Source: a virus. From it: a stretch of 40,991 bases of DNA. The notes beneath the pieces were generated by a model. The model searched no databases. It saw only the letters and a program-made list of their open reading frames with translations, and had not been told where the DNA came from. How positions within the stretch are numbered: the stretch's first letter is position 1; each line of letters opens with the position of its first letter. The position numbers and the translations under genes were made by a program. Location: positions 1-40,991 of IMG/VR virus record IMGVR_UViG_3300025400_000036; one strand, given 5' to 3'. Below are positions 15,887-27,400 of the stretch, piece after piece.

Positions 15887-15897
15887 AAAGGAATAAA

Positions 15898-16650
15898 ATG
15901 CCTACTTTCCAGCACGGTAAGAACGGTTTTCTAGCGTTGGGATTTGAGAATGTCGGCGGTTTGACTTCCGTGACGACCCTCTCGGCATCGGCAACTGGTT
16001 CACCTTCGGTTCTTTCGCTTACCCCAGCGACGGGAACGTTGTTGGCTGGTGGAAACCCAACCCTCACGGGTGGTTCGGTCTACGGCGGTTTCGTGAACGG
16101 TATCCCATTTGCTACCGCTACGAAGTTCGCTAACGGAACTACGTCATACACCGCGTCGGTGAACACCAGCGTTCAGGCGGCATCTGGCTCGCCAGTTCTG
16201 CCAATGATTAACGTTTCACCATACCTGAGCGACTTGGGCTTGCCAATCGCCATTGACCCCAATGAAACGACGACGTTCTCACAGCAGGGTGTCAAGACTT
16301 ACATTGTCGGTCTGAAGGGCTACACCCTGTCGTTTAGTGGAATGTACGACCCCACGCCTTCGACGGTGGCTTCATCTGCCTCAACGCCCGGTGGTATGGA
16401 CGCTATCTTGACCGCCATGATTGCTTGGCAGGACAACTACAACACCATCAACGGTATCTACACGCCGAACTTTATCTCGTTCGTGTATGGCCCAGCCACG
16501 CCCGGTGCTTTCACCGGACAGTCTCCTGCGCCTCAATACTACGGTCAGGGTATCCTCACCAAGTACGAACTGAAATCGTCAGTTTCGGGTGTTGTGACGT
16601 TTGACGCTGAACTCCAAATCACGGGCGCAGTCACACGCACCACGCTTTAG
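15898..16650 (+). CDS. Major tail (tube) protein, short paralogue
   Basis: A 250-residue protein with a good AAAGGA site before the ATG. It begins MPTFQHGKNGFLALGF and has the same core as the preceding product: YLSDLGLPIAIDPNETTTFS, VKTYIVGLKGYTLSFSG and LTKYELKSSVSGVVTFDAEL. It has a different N-terminal insert and lacks the C-terminal extra domain. Tail tubes made of two related proteins are known (for example lambdoid splice or frameshift products and T5-like sets), so either both assemble or one is a minor or decorative form. An 11-bp inverted repeat follows the stop. Confidence 0.8.
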   Translation: MPTFQHGKNGFLALGFENVGGLTSVTTLSASATGSPSVLSLTPATGTLLAGGNPTLTGGSVYGGFVNGIPFATATKFANGTTSYTASVNTSVQAASGSPVLPMINVSPYLSDLGLPIAIDPNETTTFSQQGVKTYIVGLKGYTLSFSGMYDPTPSTVASSASTPGGMDAILTAMIAWQDNYNTINGIYTPNFISFVYGPATPGAFTGQSPAPQYYGQGILTKYELKSSVSGVVTFDAELQITGAVTRTTL

Positions 16651-16664
16651 TTGTAGTAGTATCC

Positions 16665-16705
16665 ATCCGTCAGGGTTTTAGGCAAATCGTCTAGCCCTGA
16701 CGGAT
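16665..16705 (+). terminator. Perfect 11-bp inverted repeat after the tail-tube gene
   Basis: ATCCGTCAGGG (16665-16675) pairs perfectly with CCCTGACGGAT (16695-16705) across a 19-nt loop. The T-run TTTT lies inside the loop, not after the stem, so it is not a standard intrinsic terminator. It may act as an attenuator or mRNA-stabilising stem reducing expression of the chaperone relative to the tube protein. The chaperone ATG is 12 nt downstream. Confidence 0.5.
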
Positions 16706-16717
16706 TGGAAACTATTT

Positions 16718-17101
16718 ATGTCTAATCTTAGTGAAATCATTTTTGCCACCAGCGACATCGCTGAGGAAACCATCCACGTCAACGCTTGGGATGTAGACAT
16801 TCTTGTCAAGGCAATGACCGCCCGTGACCGTGCCAAGATGGTTGAGCAGGCTGGTGGTGAAACGGGTATGAACCTCGAACAGATTTTGCCTGACTTGGTG
16901 ATTCTGTGTTCATTTGACCCAGCGACGGGCGAGCGTATTTTCCAGCCCAGCGACCGTGACGCTCTGCTTGCTAAGGCAGCAGACCCCATTGAGCAAATCG
17001 CTATCAAGGCTATGGCTCTTAGTGGAATGTCGCAAGATTCGGTGGACGAAGCGGGAAAAGGCTCATCGCCAACCCCGACCGCCGGTTCATCTTTGAACTA
17101 G
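16718..17101 (+). CDS. Tail assembly chaperone, short (unshifted) form
   Basis: A 127-residue product with the layout of siphophage tail assembly chaperones (lambda gpG-like). An N-terminal part (NLSEIIFATSDIAEETIHVN) leads into WDVDILVKAMTARDRAKMVE, FDPATGERIFQPSDRDALL and an AADPIEQIAIKAMALSGM helix. It precedes the tape measure gene, as is standard; the chaperone coats the tape measure during tail assembly. The gene ends 17 codons after a slippery heptamer at 17053-17059. A TAGTGAAAT copy overlaps codons 4-7. No clear Shine-Dalgarno sequence is visible. Confidence 0.85.
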   Translation: MSNLSEIIFATSDIAEETIHVNAWDVDILVKAMTARDRAKMVEQAGGETGMNLEQILPDLVILCSFDPATGERIFQPSDRDALLAKAADPIEQIAIKAMALSGMSQDSVDEAGKGSSPTPTAGSSLN

Positions 17102-17256
17102 CCGACGCTTTAGGACGAACGGTTGGCGAACTCTTAGAGGGTTCGCCAGCCCATCGCCCCCTATCGTCATCGGAGTTGGTGGAATGGCAAGCGGTTTACA
17201 AACTGCGAGCATTTGAGAACGAGCAAGCCTCAAAGAATTCCAATAACGGGTTGTAG
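16718..17256 (+). CDS. Tail assembly chaperone, -1 frameshifted long form (gpGT-like)
   Basis: Reading shifts by -1 at G GGA AAA (17053-17059), after codon 114, and continues in the other frame to TAG at 17254-17256, giving about 179 residues. The added 65 residues begin RLIANPDRRFIFELADALG and include RTVGELLEG and SSELVEWQAVYKLRAFENE, which is the expected T-type domain (R-T-V-x-E-L, then S-S-x-E-L-x-E-W). That domain binds the tape measure in lambda. It has no start codon of its own, so the frameshift is the only sensible route to express it. The join is 16718-17059 followed by 17059-17256 (base 17059 read twice). Confidence 0.88.
17053..17059 (+). promoter_or_regulatory. Programmed -1 ribosomal frameshift site GGGAAAA
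   Basis: A canonical X-XXY-YYZ heptamer in the correct register (GCG GGA AAA). Slippage re-pairs the tRNAs on GGG AAA and the next codon is AGG at 17059. Lambda G/GT uses the close relative GGGAAAG. The downstream frame stays open for 65 codons and encodes the family's expected C-terminal domain. Confidence 0.9.
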
Positions 17257-17275
17257 GATTATCCACAGGTGACCA

Positions 17276-20200
17276 ATGGATGAATCCTTACGAATAAAGA
17301 TTATTGGTGACCCCACAGGGGCTATCACCTCTCTAAATCAGGTCAATGCCGTAGCCGCTGGCGTGGCTGGTGGAATGAAAACCGCCTTTACAGGCGTTGG
17401 CGAAATCATCAAGTCGTCACTCGGCTGGTTGGCTGGATTTGAGGCTATCAAAAAAGGTCTTGACCTAGCCTCGTCAAACGAAAGTCTGCTTCGCTCACAG
17501 ACAGCCCTGCTGAAAAATCAGGGCGCACTTGGTGTGGCTCTTGCTGGTGGCAAGAGCGCAATGGCGGACATTGCTGGAACATACGATAAGGTCACCGGCA
17601 AAGCGGATAAGTATTCGACGGTGCTTGCCTCACAGGCGATGGCACTCTCAATGCAAACGGGTATCTCGGATAACGCTATTACCCAAGCGCAGAACCTACT
17701 TATTCCGAACCAAGACCTGCTGAAACTCTTTCAGAACCAGAAAGGTGCGTTCGCAGACACTGTTCAGGCTGCCGCAAACCTTTCTGGTCTTATGCACACC
17801 AGTATGCCAGCGGCCGCTCGCACACTGTCTCGTGTATTGGCTGACCCGGCCAAGAAGATGTCGGGGCTTACTCGCTACGGTTTTTCACTAACACAGACAC
17901 AATTGGCTGGCATCAAGGGCGCAGGTAGCCTTATCAACCAGCAAAAGTTGTTCATCAAGGACATCAACACAACGCTGGGTGGCGTGGCGCAAGCCGGTGT
18001 TTCACCAATGGAAAGGTTGGCTAACGACTTCCAAAACGTTTTGATGCAACTCGGTAAGGGTCTGTTGCCTATCGTTGATGCTTTTGCCACTGTTTTGGCT
18101 AACCCAACATTTATTCAGGGAGTCACCACTGCGTTTACCGGAATGGCGCAAGCAATTGCCCCCATTGCTCAAACAATGGGTGACGCTTTTGGTAGTGCTG
18201 TCGCAGCACTTACACCACTTATTCAGGTCTTTACGCAGGGCGTTGTTCCAGCGATTATGACTGTCGTTCAGCCATTCATCACTGCTGTCGGCTCAATTCT
18301 TGGTTCCATCGGCAAGATTTTCACTACACCAGCCGTTATGAACTTGGTCACAATGATGACCAAACTGGCAAACGTAGTGGTTGCCGCTGTCGGCCCGTCG
18401 CTCAAACTCATCGCCGACACCTTTGACAAAATGAGTAAGAACAATGGGCCTCTTACGCAGTTTTTCACCAGCCTGACGCAATCGCTACAAATCATGGCTC
18501 CGTTGTTGCCAGCATTTGTAAATCTGCTTACACAGTTGCTCGTGGCGTTCTTGCCAATTATGCAAACAATGTTGCCCAGTATCGCTTTCATTGTCCGCAT
18601 AGTTGCTGATGTGGCTAAGGGTATCGCCAACGTGGTCGACTTCATCGCCAAGATGATTGGAAAAGCCCACGGGTTGTTCAAGATTATTTCACTAGCCATC
18701 GGCGTGGTTCTGGCGGTTTGGTTCACTCGTAGCCTGTTCCTGAACCCCGTCATGGCTGCCATCGCTCAACTTCGCTCGTTTATGGCTACCTTGCTGAAAG
18801 TCGGCACGGTGGGCAAGGATGCCTTTGACGGGATGGCAAAGGGTGAAAAGGGTTTCGCCGGTCGCCTAAAGGGCTATCAGGGCGGTGTTGCTAAGGCAAA
18901 GACGTATCTCTTGCAACAGCAGGTAGGTAGGCAGTTCGCAGAGGGCGACATCAACATCCGTGGCTATCGCCGTGAAATGCGCAAAATTCAGATGCAAGGC
19001 CCTGCGTTTGAAGAGGAAATGAAACGCCTGCGTCGCACCAGCAACCCGATTTACGGTCGTGCGTTCGGTCAAGAGGGCGGAGGCATGATTAGTCGCCTAC
19101 AGACTATGTTGCTTGGCCCGAACAAGAAAGTTCTTGCTGACCTAATGGCAGCATCGCAACGGTTTGAGCAAGGCGAGGACGAGAACGACAATGCTCTTAG
19201 TGAAAACACCAATGCGCTTCTAGATGTAAAGACGAACCTAGAAAAAGCCAATGGGATTTTGGGCGGTGCTGGAAACGTCTCTGCGAACGCCGAAATCGCA
19301 AATGCGGCAACGATACAAGAGGAATCAAACGCCAAAGTCGTCACCGCCGTAGAAAGCCTTACGGACAAGACGGCGGAACTTGCTGTTGTGAACCGGCAAC
19401 TCCAAACCTCTAGTCGTCGCACCACTGGTTCGTTCCTCTACCAGTCATCTATTGGTGGCTACGTCAAGTGGGCAAAGGGTATCTACAGCGGTATTGACCG
19501 TGCTGGAAGGCTTTTTGGGCTTGACATCAAGAACTCTGTGGGATACGCCGGTCTTTACATCCAAGACAAGTTCCAGCAGGCAAGCGCAATTATCGTTTCA
19601 TCGGCACAAAAGTTCGGTGGCTTGCTTGCCACAAAGGTGAAAGCAGCGTTCTATCCCATTTCTGTTGTCGCCAAGCAAATTGGAACAACAATTAGTGAAA
19701 AGATGGCGCAAGGGTCGTTTATCCTGCGTGGCGTTGCCGACATTGCCATGAACAAGGTTTCTGCGACCTTTGACACAGCCACTCAAAAGGTGAAAACGGC
19801 GTTTAGTAGTGCCACTGCATTGGTTTCTCAGGCATTTGAAACTGCTGGAAACGCCGTTCAAAGCAAGTTCCTACAAATTGACAACGCACTTAACGGTGCT
19901 ATTTCAGCATCGGCAAAGATTTTGGCAAACGCTGGGCGTGTGGTTGGCGACAACCTTTACTTGGTTGGCTCGGTTCTGGGCGACAAACTAAAGAGTGCTG
20001 GCGAAACCGTCAAGACCGCCATCGGTGTGGCTGGTATTGCCTTTGGTGAAAAGATTACGGGTGCTATGTCCTCAATGTCCGACAGTATCCGCTTGTCGGG
20101 TATGTATCTGCTGGAAACCATTGGCAAGTCGGGTAGCGCACTCGTAAGTGCTGGCGAAACCGTTGCCCTGAAGTTTATGTATGGTGCTGATAAGGCGGTC

Positions 20201-21442
20201 GCCATCCTGAAGGGTGCTGGCTCAATGATTGGTGGCGGCATCGGCAAACTTGGTAGTGGAATCGGCAAGATATTCAGTAGCAAGTTGGGTGCTGGTCTTA
20301 TGGGCGGCTTGGGCTTAGCGTCCTCAATGATTTCCACCCAAACGCTAGACAAGATTATGCCCAAGAATGCGGCTATTGACACCACAGGGGCTTTACAGGG
20401 TGCTTCTATCGGCATGATGTTCGGCCCGTGGGGTGCGGCTATCGGTGCGGCTATCGGTCTAATGAAATCGCTCTACAACACCTGTAAGCCCGTTCACAAT
20501 TTCGTCCACAAGATTGGGACGACGCTCAAAGAGTGGTGGACGAAACACCTGCCGACAATCAAGAAAATCTTTGAGGTTATCGGTAAGACGGTTATGAAGG
20601 TGTTTGGATTTATCCGCACTCACTTGAAGCAAATTGCTGTAATCGCTGCTATCGCCTTTGCGCCTATACTCTGGCCGCTCGAACTTGCCGTCGGCGTGGT
20701 TTTCCTTATTGTCAAGCACTTCAAGGGATTTATGAAAATCGTCAAGGACATTATGCCCGTCCTAAAGGTGATTGGGGCGATACTGCTAAAGGTAGCAATG
20801 TTCCTAGCGAACATGATTATCAAGGCGGTCAAGATTCTCTGGGATATTTTGAAGTTCATCTTTGGTGTTTTCAAGGACATTTGGAACATCCTCTACGACA
20901 TTGGAAAGTTCATTGTGACGGGCATTATCGCCTATGTTCAGTTCTGGTGGAATCTTGCCCAGAACATTGCCCATATATTTGTGACTATGTGGGATGGGCT
21001 GGTGAACGGGGCTAAGGCTGCTTGGGGCTTTATCAAGCGTATGTTCCACTGGATTGAGAACATCGGCGGGACGATTTGGGATGGGCTTTACAACGGGTTC
21101 GTGTGGATTGCCAACAAGATTATTGGGGCATACAACGACACCGTTGGTCTTATTCCGGGTATGTCAATTGGAAAACTGAAGGACATTGGCGGAAGTTCTA
21201 AGCCCGCAAAGGGTGCGGAGGCTGGTAAAAACGCTGGTCACACGCTTGTTGCTGCTCACGAAGCGGTGAAATCCCTGAAGGCAAACAAGGGTTCTGGCAC
21301 GACAAACCTTAATGTTCACCCGAACGCTGTGACTATCAACATCTCTGGAAACGCCGATAAGGCAACCACCGAGCAAATCAAGAAAGTCGTTGACGACCAA
21401 TTCAAGGAACTGCACCGCACCCTGAAGTCAATGGGTAGATAG
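17276..21442 (+). CDS. Tail tape measure protein
   Basis: A 1388-residue protein following the chaperone gene, the standard tape measure position. It is helix- and Ala/Lys/Ile-rich. An N-terminal PTGAITSLNQVNAVAAGVAG start is followed by a region with FQNVLMQLGKGLLPIVDAFA (residues about 255-275) typical of tape measures. Hydrophobic segments lie at about 465-488 (LFKIISLAIGVVLAVWF) and about 1122-1146 (AIAFAPILWPLELAVGVVFL), and the region to about 1330 is strongly hydrophobic and amphipathic. At roughly 1.5 angstrom per residue (family rule) the tail would be about 200 nm. I see no lysozyme or peptidase motif. The protein sets tail length and is ejected into the envelope during DNA entry. 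AGGTGA precedes the ATG. Confidence 0.9.
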   Translation: MDESLRIKIIGDPTGAITSLNQVNAVAAGVAGGMKTAFTGVGEIIKSSLGWLAGFEAIKKGLDLASSNESLLRSQTALLKNQGALGVALAGGKSAMADIAGTYDKVTGKADKYSTVLASQAMALSMQTGISDNAITQAQNLLIPNQDLLKLFQNQKGAFADTVQAAANLSGLMHTSMPAAARTLSRVLADPAKKMSGLTRYGFSLTQTQLAGIKGAGSLINQQKLFIKDINTTLGGVAQAGVSPMERLANDFQNVLMQLGKGLLPIVDAFATVLANPTFIQGVTTAFTGMAQAIAPIAQTMGDAFGSAVAALTPLIQVFTQGVVPAIMTVVQPFITAVGSILGSIGKIFTTPAVMNLVTMMTKLANVVVAAVGPSLKLIADTFDKMSKNNGPLTQFFTSLTQSLQIMAPLLPAFVNLLTQLLVAFLPIMQTMLPSIAFIVRIVADVAKGIANVVDFIAKMIGKAHGLFKIISLAIGVVLAVWFTRSLFLNPVMAAIAQLRSFMATLLKVGTVGKDAFDGMAKGEKGFAGRLKGYQGGVAKAKTYLLQQQVGRQFAEGDINIRGYRREMRKIQMQGPAFEEEMKRLRRTSNPIYGRAFGQEGGGMISRLQTMLLGPNKKVLADLMAASQRFEQGEDENDNALSENTNALLDVKTNLEKANGILGGAGNVSANAEIANAATIQEESNAKVVTAVESLTDKTAELAVVNRQLQTSSRRTTGSFLYQSSIGGYVKWAKGIYSGIDRAGRLFGLDIKNSVGYAGLYIQDKFQQASAIIVSSAQKFGGLLATKVKAAFYPISVVAKQIGTTISEKMAQGSFILRGVADIAMNKVSATFDTATQKVKTAFSSATALVSQAFETAGNAVQSKFLQIDNALNGAISASAKILANAGRVVGDNLYLVGSVLGDKLKSAGETVKTAIGVAGIAFGEKITGAMSSMSDSIRLSGMYLLETIGKSGSALVSAGETVALKFMYGADKAVAILKGAGSMIGGGIGKLGSGIGKIFSSKLGAGLMGGLGLASSMISTQTLDKIMPKNAAIDTTGALQGASIGMMFGPWGAAIGAAIGLMKSLYNTCKPVHNFVHKIGTTLKEWWTKHLPTIKKIFEVIGKTVMKVFGFIRTHLKQIAVIAAIAFAPILWPLELAVGVVFLIVKHFKGFMKIVKDIMPVLKVIGAILLKVAMFLANMIIKAVKILWDILKFIFGVFKDIWNILYDIGKFIVTGIIAYVQFWWNLAQNIAHIFVTMWDGLVNGAKAAWGFIKRMFHWIENIGGTIWDGLYNGFVWIANKIIGAYNDTVGLIPGMSIGKLKDIGGSSKPAKGAEAGKNAGHTLVAAHEAVKSLKANKGSGTTNLNVHPNAVTINISGNADKATTEQIKKVVDDQFKELHRTLKSMGR

Positions 21443-21483
21443 TAAAATCGCTAAACAGGGGGTAGAGTTAGGGGTGAGCCGCT

Positions 21484-24400
21484 ATGAAAATACTTACTCT
21501 TAACCCTATTTCCACCAGCGCAATAACAGAAAACCTACAGGTTGTTGGTGCGGCTGACGGGGCATCTGCCCAGAACGACCTAACAAAGACTTCGGTTGGA
21601 ACTATCAACAACCCGTATGGTCACGTTGATTCTGTCCACGTTGAGAACTTGGCGCAGTTTTTCACCTCATACACGCAGTTGTCCTTGCCGACGCTGGGTG
21701 TTACGCCTCAAAAATACGGCACTTCACGGTTTTTCAGCCCGTATTACGGTCAGTATTACGCCTTTATCAACGACACGACAAACGTCTCTGGCGCAGACGA
21801 AGTGGTGATTTTGGAAGGCTCAAACGGCTACTCACCCGACTTACTGCTTAGTAGTTACACCACAATGAACGAAACGTTGCCCGTTGTTGGTGCTGGCGTA
21901 ATCCCATTGTCGTCACCATCGCCGTCGGACGTATTTCCCCCTAGTGCCGACCCGTTGCCAGCAACCATCGGTAGTGAAAACTACCCGACCGTTGTTGTGA
22001 ACGCCCCGTGGGAGGACGCACCGCTTTCTACCGCCCAACGCATTATCTCTGACTACTACGTTGCCTCAAACGTAAGTTCTATCCGCCCAAAAGACAACTT
22101 CGGTGGTGGAACCACGACGACCGCCAGTGGCTCAAACATTGTTTCCGTTTTTTCCAATACCGGAATTGTGGTGGGTATGCCCATCTCTGGCGCATACGTT
22201 CCGTCGGGAACCACAGTCACCGCCACAACAAACGTCGCCACCCTAACTGGTGTTACCGCCACGCCGTCTGCTGGAACCTTGACCTACGGCGTTTCTGGCT
22301 ATTCGGCAAGCGCATCTTTCTCAAATGGTGACGCAATTAGCGTGACGAGCGCAACACCATCGTTCTACAACATCCCAACCAGCCTCAACTACACGGCTAC
22401 GGGTGTCACGTCAACCAGTTTCACCACCACCGACCCCAACTTCCAGCCCATTTCGGGCATTACGGCAAACGGCAACCAGATTATTTTTACTACAGCGAGC
22501 GCACACGGCTACTCGGTAGGGCAGAGCATCCTGACGGACGGAACAGGTGTTTCAGCGTTCAACTTCCCCAGCACCCCACAGTTGATTACGGCGGTCAGCA
22601 CCTACACGTTCACTATCTCATCAACGGCTACAGGCTCATACACTTCTGGTGGAAACGCAACTCTTTACGGCACTTGGGTAGCGAGCAACGCCATCGCCAC
22701 AGACAGCAACCAAATTGTTATGTCTAATAACGCCACCGGCAGTAGTGGTGTTTCTTTCCCCAACAACGTTGTGACGTTTGCCAATGGCGACGCAGGCTCA
22801 CTGTCCGTTGGACAGGTGATTGTAAATCGCTACAGCCTGCAAGTTGGCGTTATCTCTAGCGTTGATTCGTCTGGCAACTTTGTGACGCTTACGGGTGCGG
22901 CTGCGATTTCACTAAACAACGAAAACGCACACATCTGCACGTTGATGTCCAATATCGACACGACGAACTCTGGTGCGAACCAGAACACCATGTATGACTC
23001 CTACAGCAATTCCATTACCGTTCTTAGCAATACGGCACAGGTCTATGGGGCTAGTGCTGGGCAGACGACAACGGGCTGGACTGCTGGTGTTAGTGGAACC
23101 ACAGCGATATACCAGACAGCGTCAGGAACGTTCAATAACTACGTTGCTGGGCAACAAGTCACCATTACGGGCTTTGCGAATACGTCATTCAACGGAACGT
23201 TCTATGTCAGCATTGGCACAAATTATACTTTTACTGTTGCCAACTCAACCGCCACCGGAACAACAACTGGAACCGGCACGGTTCAGGCGACCGGAACGAC
23301 CTATTACGGATACAACCAGTTCTACTCTGGGCAGAACGTATCGGTCACTGGTTTCAGCGGAACGGCAACCGCCTTCAACGCTTCTGGCACGGTTATCGCC
23401 CAGAACTCTAACCTTTTCCAAATCGCTTCTAGCCTTACCGCCACTGCGACGGCTAATGCGACGGCTACCGTTTCCACCTCAAACTGGATGGTTCCAACCC
23501 TCACAACGGCGACGCTAACAAGTGCTTCATCGACGGGTTCCAGCACATCTACCGGCTCTGTGACCTACACGGTTTCTGGAACAAATCCATTTAGCGTTGG
23601 TGAAATCGTAAGTATTACGGGCTTCTCTAGCACCGCATACAACCTCACCCTTGCCACTGTTGCTAGTGCCACAACCTCTACGTTCTCAATTTCCACCAAC
23701 AGCATCGCCAGCGCAGGAAACGCAACGGGAACCGGAACAGCGACACTCAACCCAGCGATTTACGACGCTCAGGGGGTTTTTATTGGCTACTCAAAGTCAA
23801 ATCAGGCTGGTGGAACCTACGGAACAATTATCAACAATCCGTCCGTCACGTTCAGCATCCAAAGTAATCCAAACAACGTATCCGCCAGCAATAACAACAA
23901 CACTGGCTCTGGCACAGGGTGGAATAACTACAACCAGACCCTCAACGAAATCGTGGCTGGTCAGTATGTATTCCCAGTTCAGACCTACAACCCTTTCTAC
24001 ACCACCACTAGCCCAGCATTCAACGCGCTGAACTACGACAACAACATCGCTGGCATTTTGCCCGGTATGTGGTTTGCAGGGCTTTACAACAACTCAACGC
24101 AGATTATTCCACCCTGCCTTATCAACTACGTCGACTACACAAATCAGACAATTACGCTGTCGGCATCAGCGGTGGCGAACCTCAGCAACAACACCGCCCA
24201 GCAACCAGCCCTTTTCTGCGTGGCGACCACAAACACTGCTTCCAGCACCCTCTACAACCGTGTTGTGACGGGTTCTAATGCCTACTACGTCACGGCGACG
24301 GCGAACATTACGTCTAGTGGAAACAGTGCCACAGCATCAACGGCATCGGCGCACGGGCTTTCAGTTGGCTCACCAATCACCATTACAGGGGCAAGCGTTA

Positions 24401-27400
24401 CCGCCCAAAATGGAACATTTGCGGTTTATTCAGTGCCTTCGCCAACCTCGTTCGTTTATCTACCACAGGTATCCTCAACTGGCACGTCGGCTGGTGCTAC
24501 ATACACCTCTTGCGGTCTTGATGAAGCGTCTAACGCTTTTAGTCTAGTTAGCGCAACCTCAAATGGCACGAGCGTCACTTTCACCACCGCTGGCGGAACG
24601 TTCAATATCGGTCAATACGTCACCATTACGGGTTGTTTGCCAATCGACTACAACGTGGCGAACGTTCCCGTGACGGCAACTGGAACAAACACCTTTACCG
24701 TCACAATGCCAAACGTCGTGAGTGATGCCTTCAACACCAACTCACTAGCCCCGCAGGCGTATTCAACAATGTCCGTTATGCCCTACAGCAACGACTTTGC
24801 TGATAGCACTACCTTTACACGGGGTCTTGTTTCGGGAAGTAACATCCCAGCCAACACAGTTATTTCACTAAACACGGTGGCAACTGCGAATGGAACGCAG
24901 TATGTAAGTCTCGGTGCTGGAACCGGCTCATACAACATCAACGTTGGCGACTTTGTTTATGGAACGGGTATCCCATTAGGCACACAAATTGCCTATCTGG
25001 GATACACAACGCCTTCTGCTTTCAACACCGCCACTGTTAGTGCCTCTGCTGGAACGGTGACGCTTGTTGGAACGGCAGGCTGGCACAACTCGTCCGCCGG
25101 TCAAACCGTTAGCGTCACGAGTGCGACCTCAAACGCAACAGCAAACCCCAACGCATACAACCTTTCGGACGCATATGTTCAATCAGTAACTACGACAAAC
25201 GTTGTTCTTGTTGACCCCACCGTAGTGAAAATCACGTCTGGCTCAACAACGGGAACGACCGGCAACTACTCGTTTGTTTATGTAACACCTGCCCACAACT
25301 ACCAGAGTGGCGATATTGTTACCGTAAGCAACTTTTCCAGCACGGCGTACAACAAGTCAAACGCCACCATTACAGGCGTTACGCCGACCTCTTTTACGGT
25401 CGGCCCATTCTCGGCTAGTGCCGCTTCTGCCACAGCAACGGCATACGCAACTCAGGTTGTCGGAACCGTTACTGCTGGAAACGGCGGTTATGTAGGAACC
25501 GACCAAATCGTTCAGTTGACCAACAACGCAGCATCTGGCACGATTTCCAATTTCACCATCTACAACGAGTCGTCATACAATACGAACTACAACAATGCGG
25601 CGACTAATTATAACGACAACGGGTATGCCTTATTGAGCCAAGCGGCTACAGGCATTTCACCTAACACGCCCGTTGCTTTTGAGGTCGTCACGCCAGCGGT
25701 AATTGGTAACACGTCTTACAACACGATAATCGTCGGTGGTGGCGGATATTCGTTGAACGAAAACAGCAACGGCAATATTTTGTTCAACAGTAGCCCTGCG
25801 GTTTGGAAGAACAAGGCGTATCTTTCTACTACAAATAACAACAAGTTTTTGTCCAACATCATCAACGTTCCCTCTTTCTACACACCGCTACAACTCATCA
25901 ACACACAATCAACGCCCGTAACGACGATTACGCAAGGTTCCACCTCGTCCGTCATAAATGTGAGCAACGCCTCTGCCTTGACGGTTGGCAACACCTACAT
26001 GATTCAGGGCTTTGTAATTACGGTTATTAGCATCAATGCCCTAAGCAACACGGCGACCGTTTCGCCACCTTTCACCTCTGGTTCGCCACTGGTTCTTAGT
26101 TCCACGCCGTATGCCAATGGTGACGCTGTAAATAACAACATTTACAACTACGAGTCGGCCTTCAGTCAAGGCAGTTTTATCAACTCAACCGACTACGCCT
26201 CTACGGGCGCAGGTGCGATTTCTGTATCCTCGCCCATTACTCGTTATCACCAACAGGGTATGTATCTCGGTTCATACGCTATTGGAAATCGTTACTTCGG
26301 CTCGCAGACCAACCAAGACTTTGAGCAGATTTACATCACCCCACCCGTTCTCGGTAGCCACGTCGGCACGACACTCAACCAGCCGATTTCAGCAAACTTG
26401 GATACGCAGTTCATCGTAAATCCGGCAACCACGACGTTCAACACCTACACGGACACTTTCGGACACACGGTTCAAAACAAAAACTTTATTGACTTGACGC
26501 TCGGTGCGGTCGGCGGTCAGGCTGTTCGCACAAACTATGTCGTCATTGTCGGCTCTGGGGCGACACAAGAGGCTGTGCTGATTAGCGGTCAGTATCAGAC
26601 CACCGACAACTCTGACGTGACACGAAGCGGTTCTGGGCCGGTTTCGTGGCAACTGGCGGATGGTCAGTCGTTCCAATACAACCACTTGGCCGGTGAGCCG
26701 GTCGTAACCCCGAACGTGAACCTTAGTCAAATGGTTATAACGGGCAACGTGGTCTATTCCATTACCGCAATCGCCCCTTCCACCCCGTCGGCTGGATACG
26801 TCCAATACACAACCAATTCGCCACACGGTTTGTCTGCTGGAAACCCCGTGTTTATTACGGGTTGCACCCCAACCTCATACAACACCCCCAGCGGTGGCGC
26901 AACGGTCGTCAGCACTACGCCCTACACCTTCGTTATCGCCAACTCGGCAACAAGTAGCGCAACGGTTCTCGGCACTCTGGCTAGTGAAAACGTCTACATC
27001 AACTCTGGTTTGCAGAGTTTGGAAGTCGGGCAACCCATCTACTCGCTTTACGGCAATATTCCAGCAGGCACGACAATTACGTCAATAGCCCCTGCCGGTA
27101 CTGGTTCAACGCAGGGGCAAATCACCATTAGCAACCTGCCGATTGCCACAAACACGGCGCAGGCATCCATTACGGGCGTTGCACCAGACCCAACAGGAAC
27201 GCTGGCTGTCTATACGGCGAACAACAATTTCTCTGCCGGTCAGCAAGTTTCTATTGCTATGACGGGAACCGCTACTGCTGCTAGTCAGGCACTTGCATTT
27301 GTTCTGTCCGCTACGCCATCAAGTTTCACTACAAGTGGCATCACGCCCAACCCGTTCTCGCCAAGCCAGATTTCCAAAATCGTCACCAACGCCAACAACT

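Noticed and set aside
22973-23518. 181-residue plus-strand frame inside the 2660-residue gene
   Set aside because: Composition is Arg/Pro/Ser-rich, as expected for an alternate frame of Thr/Ser-rich coding sequence, and there is no ribosome site.
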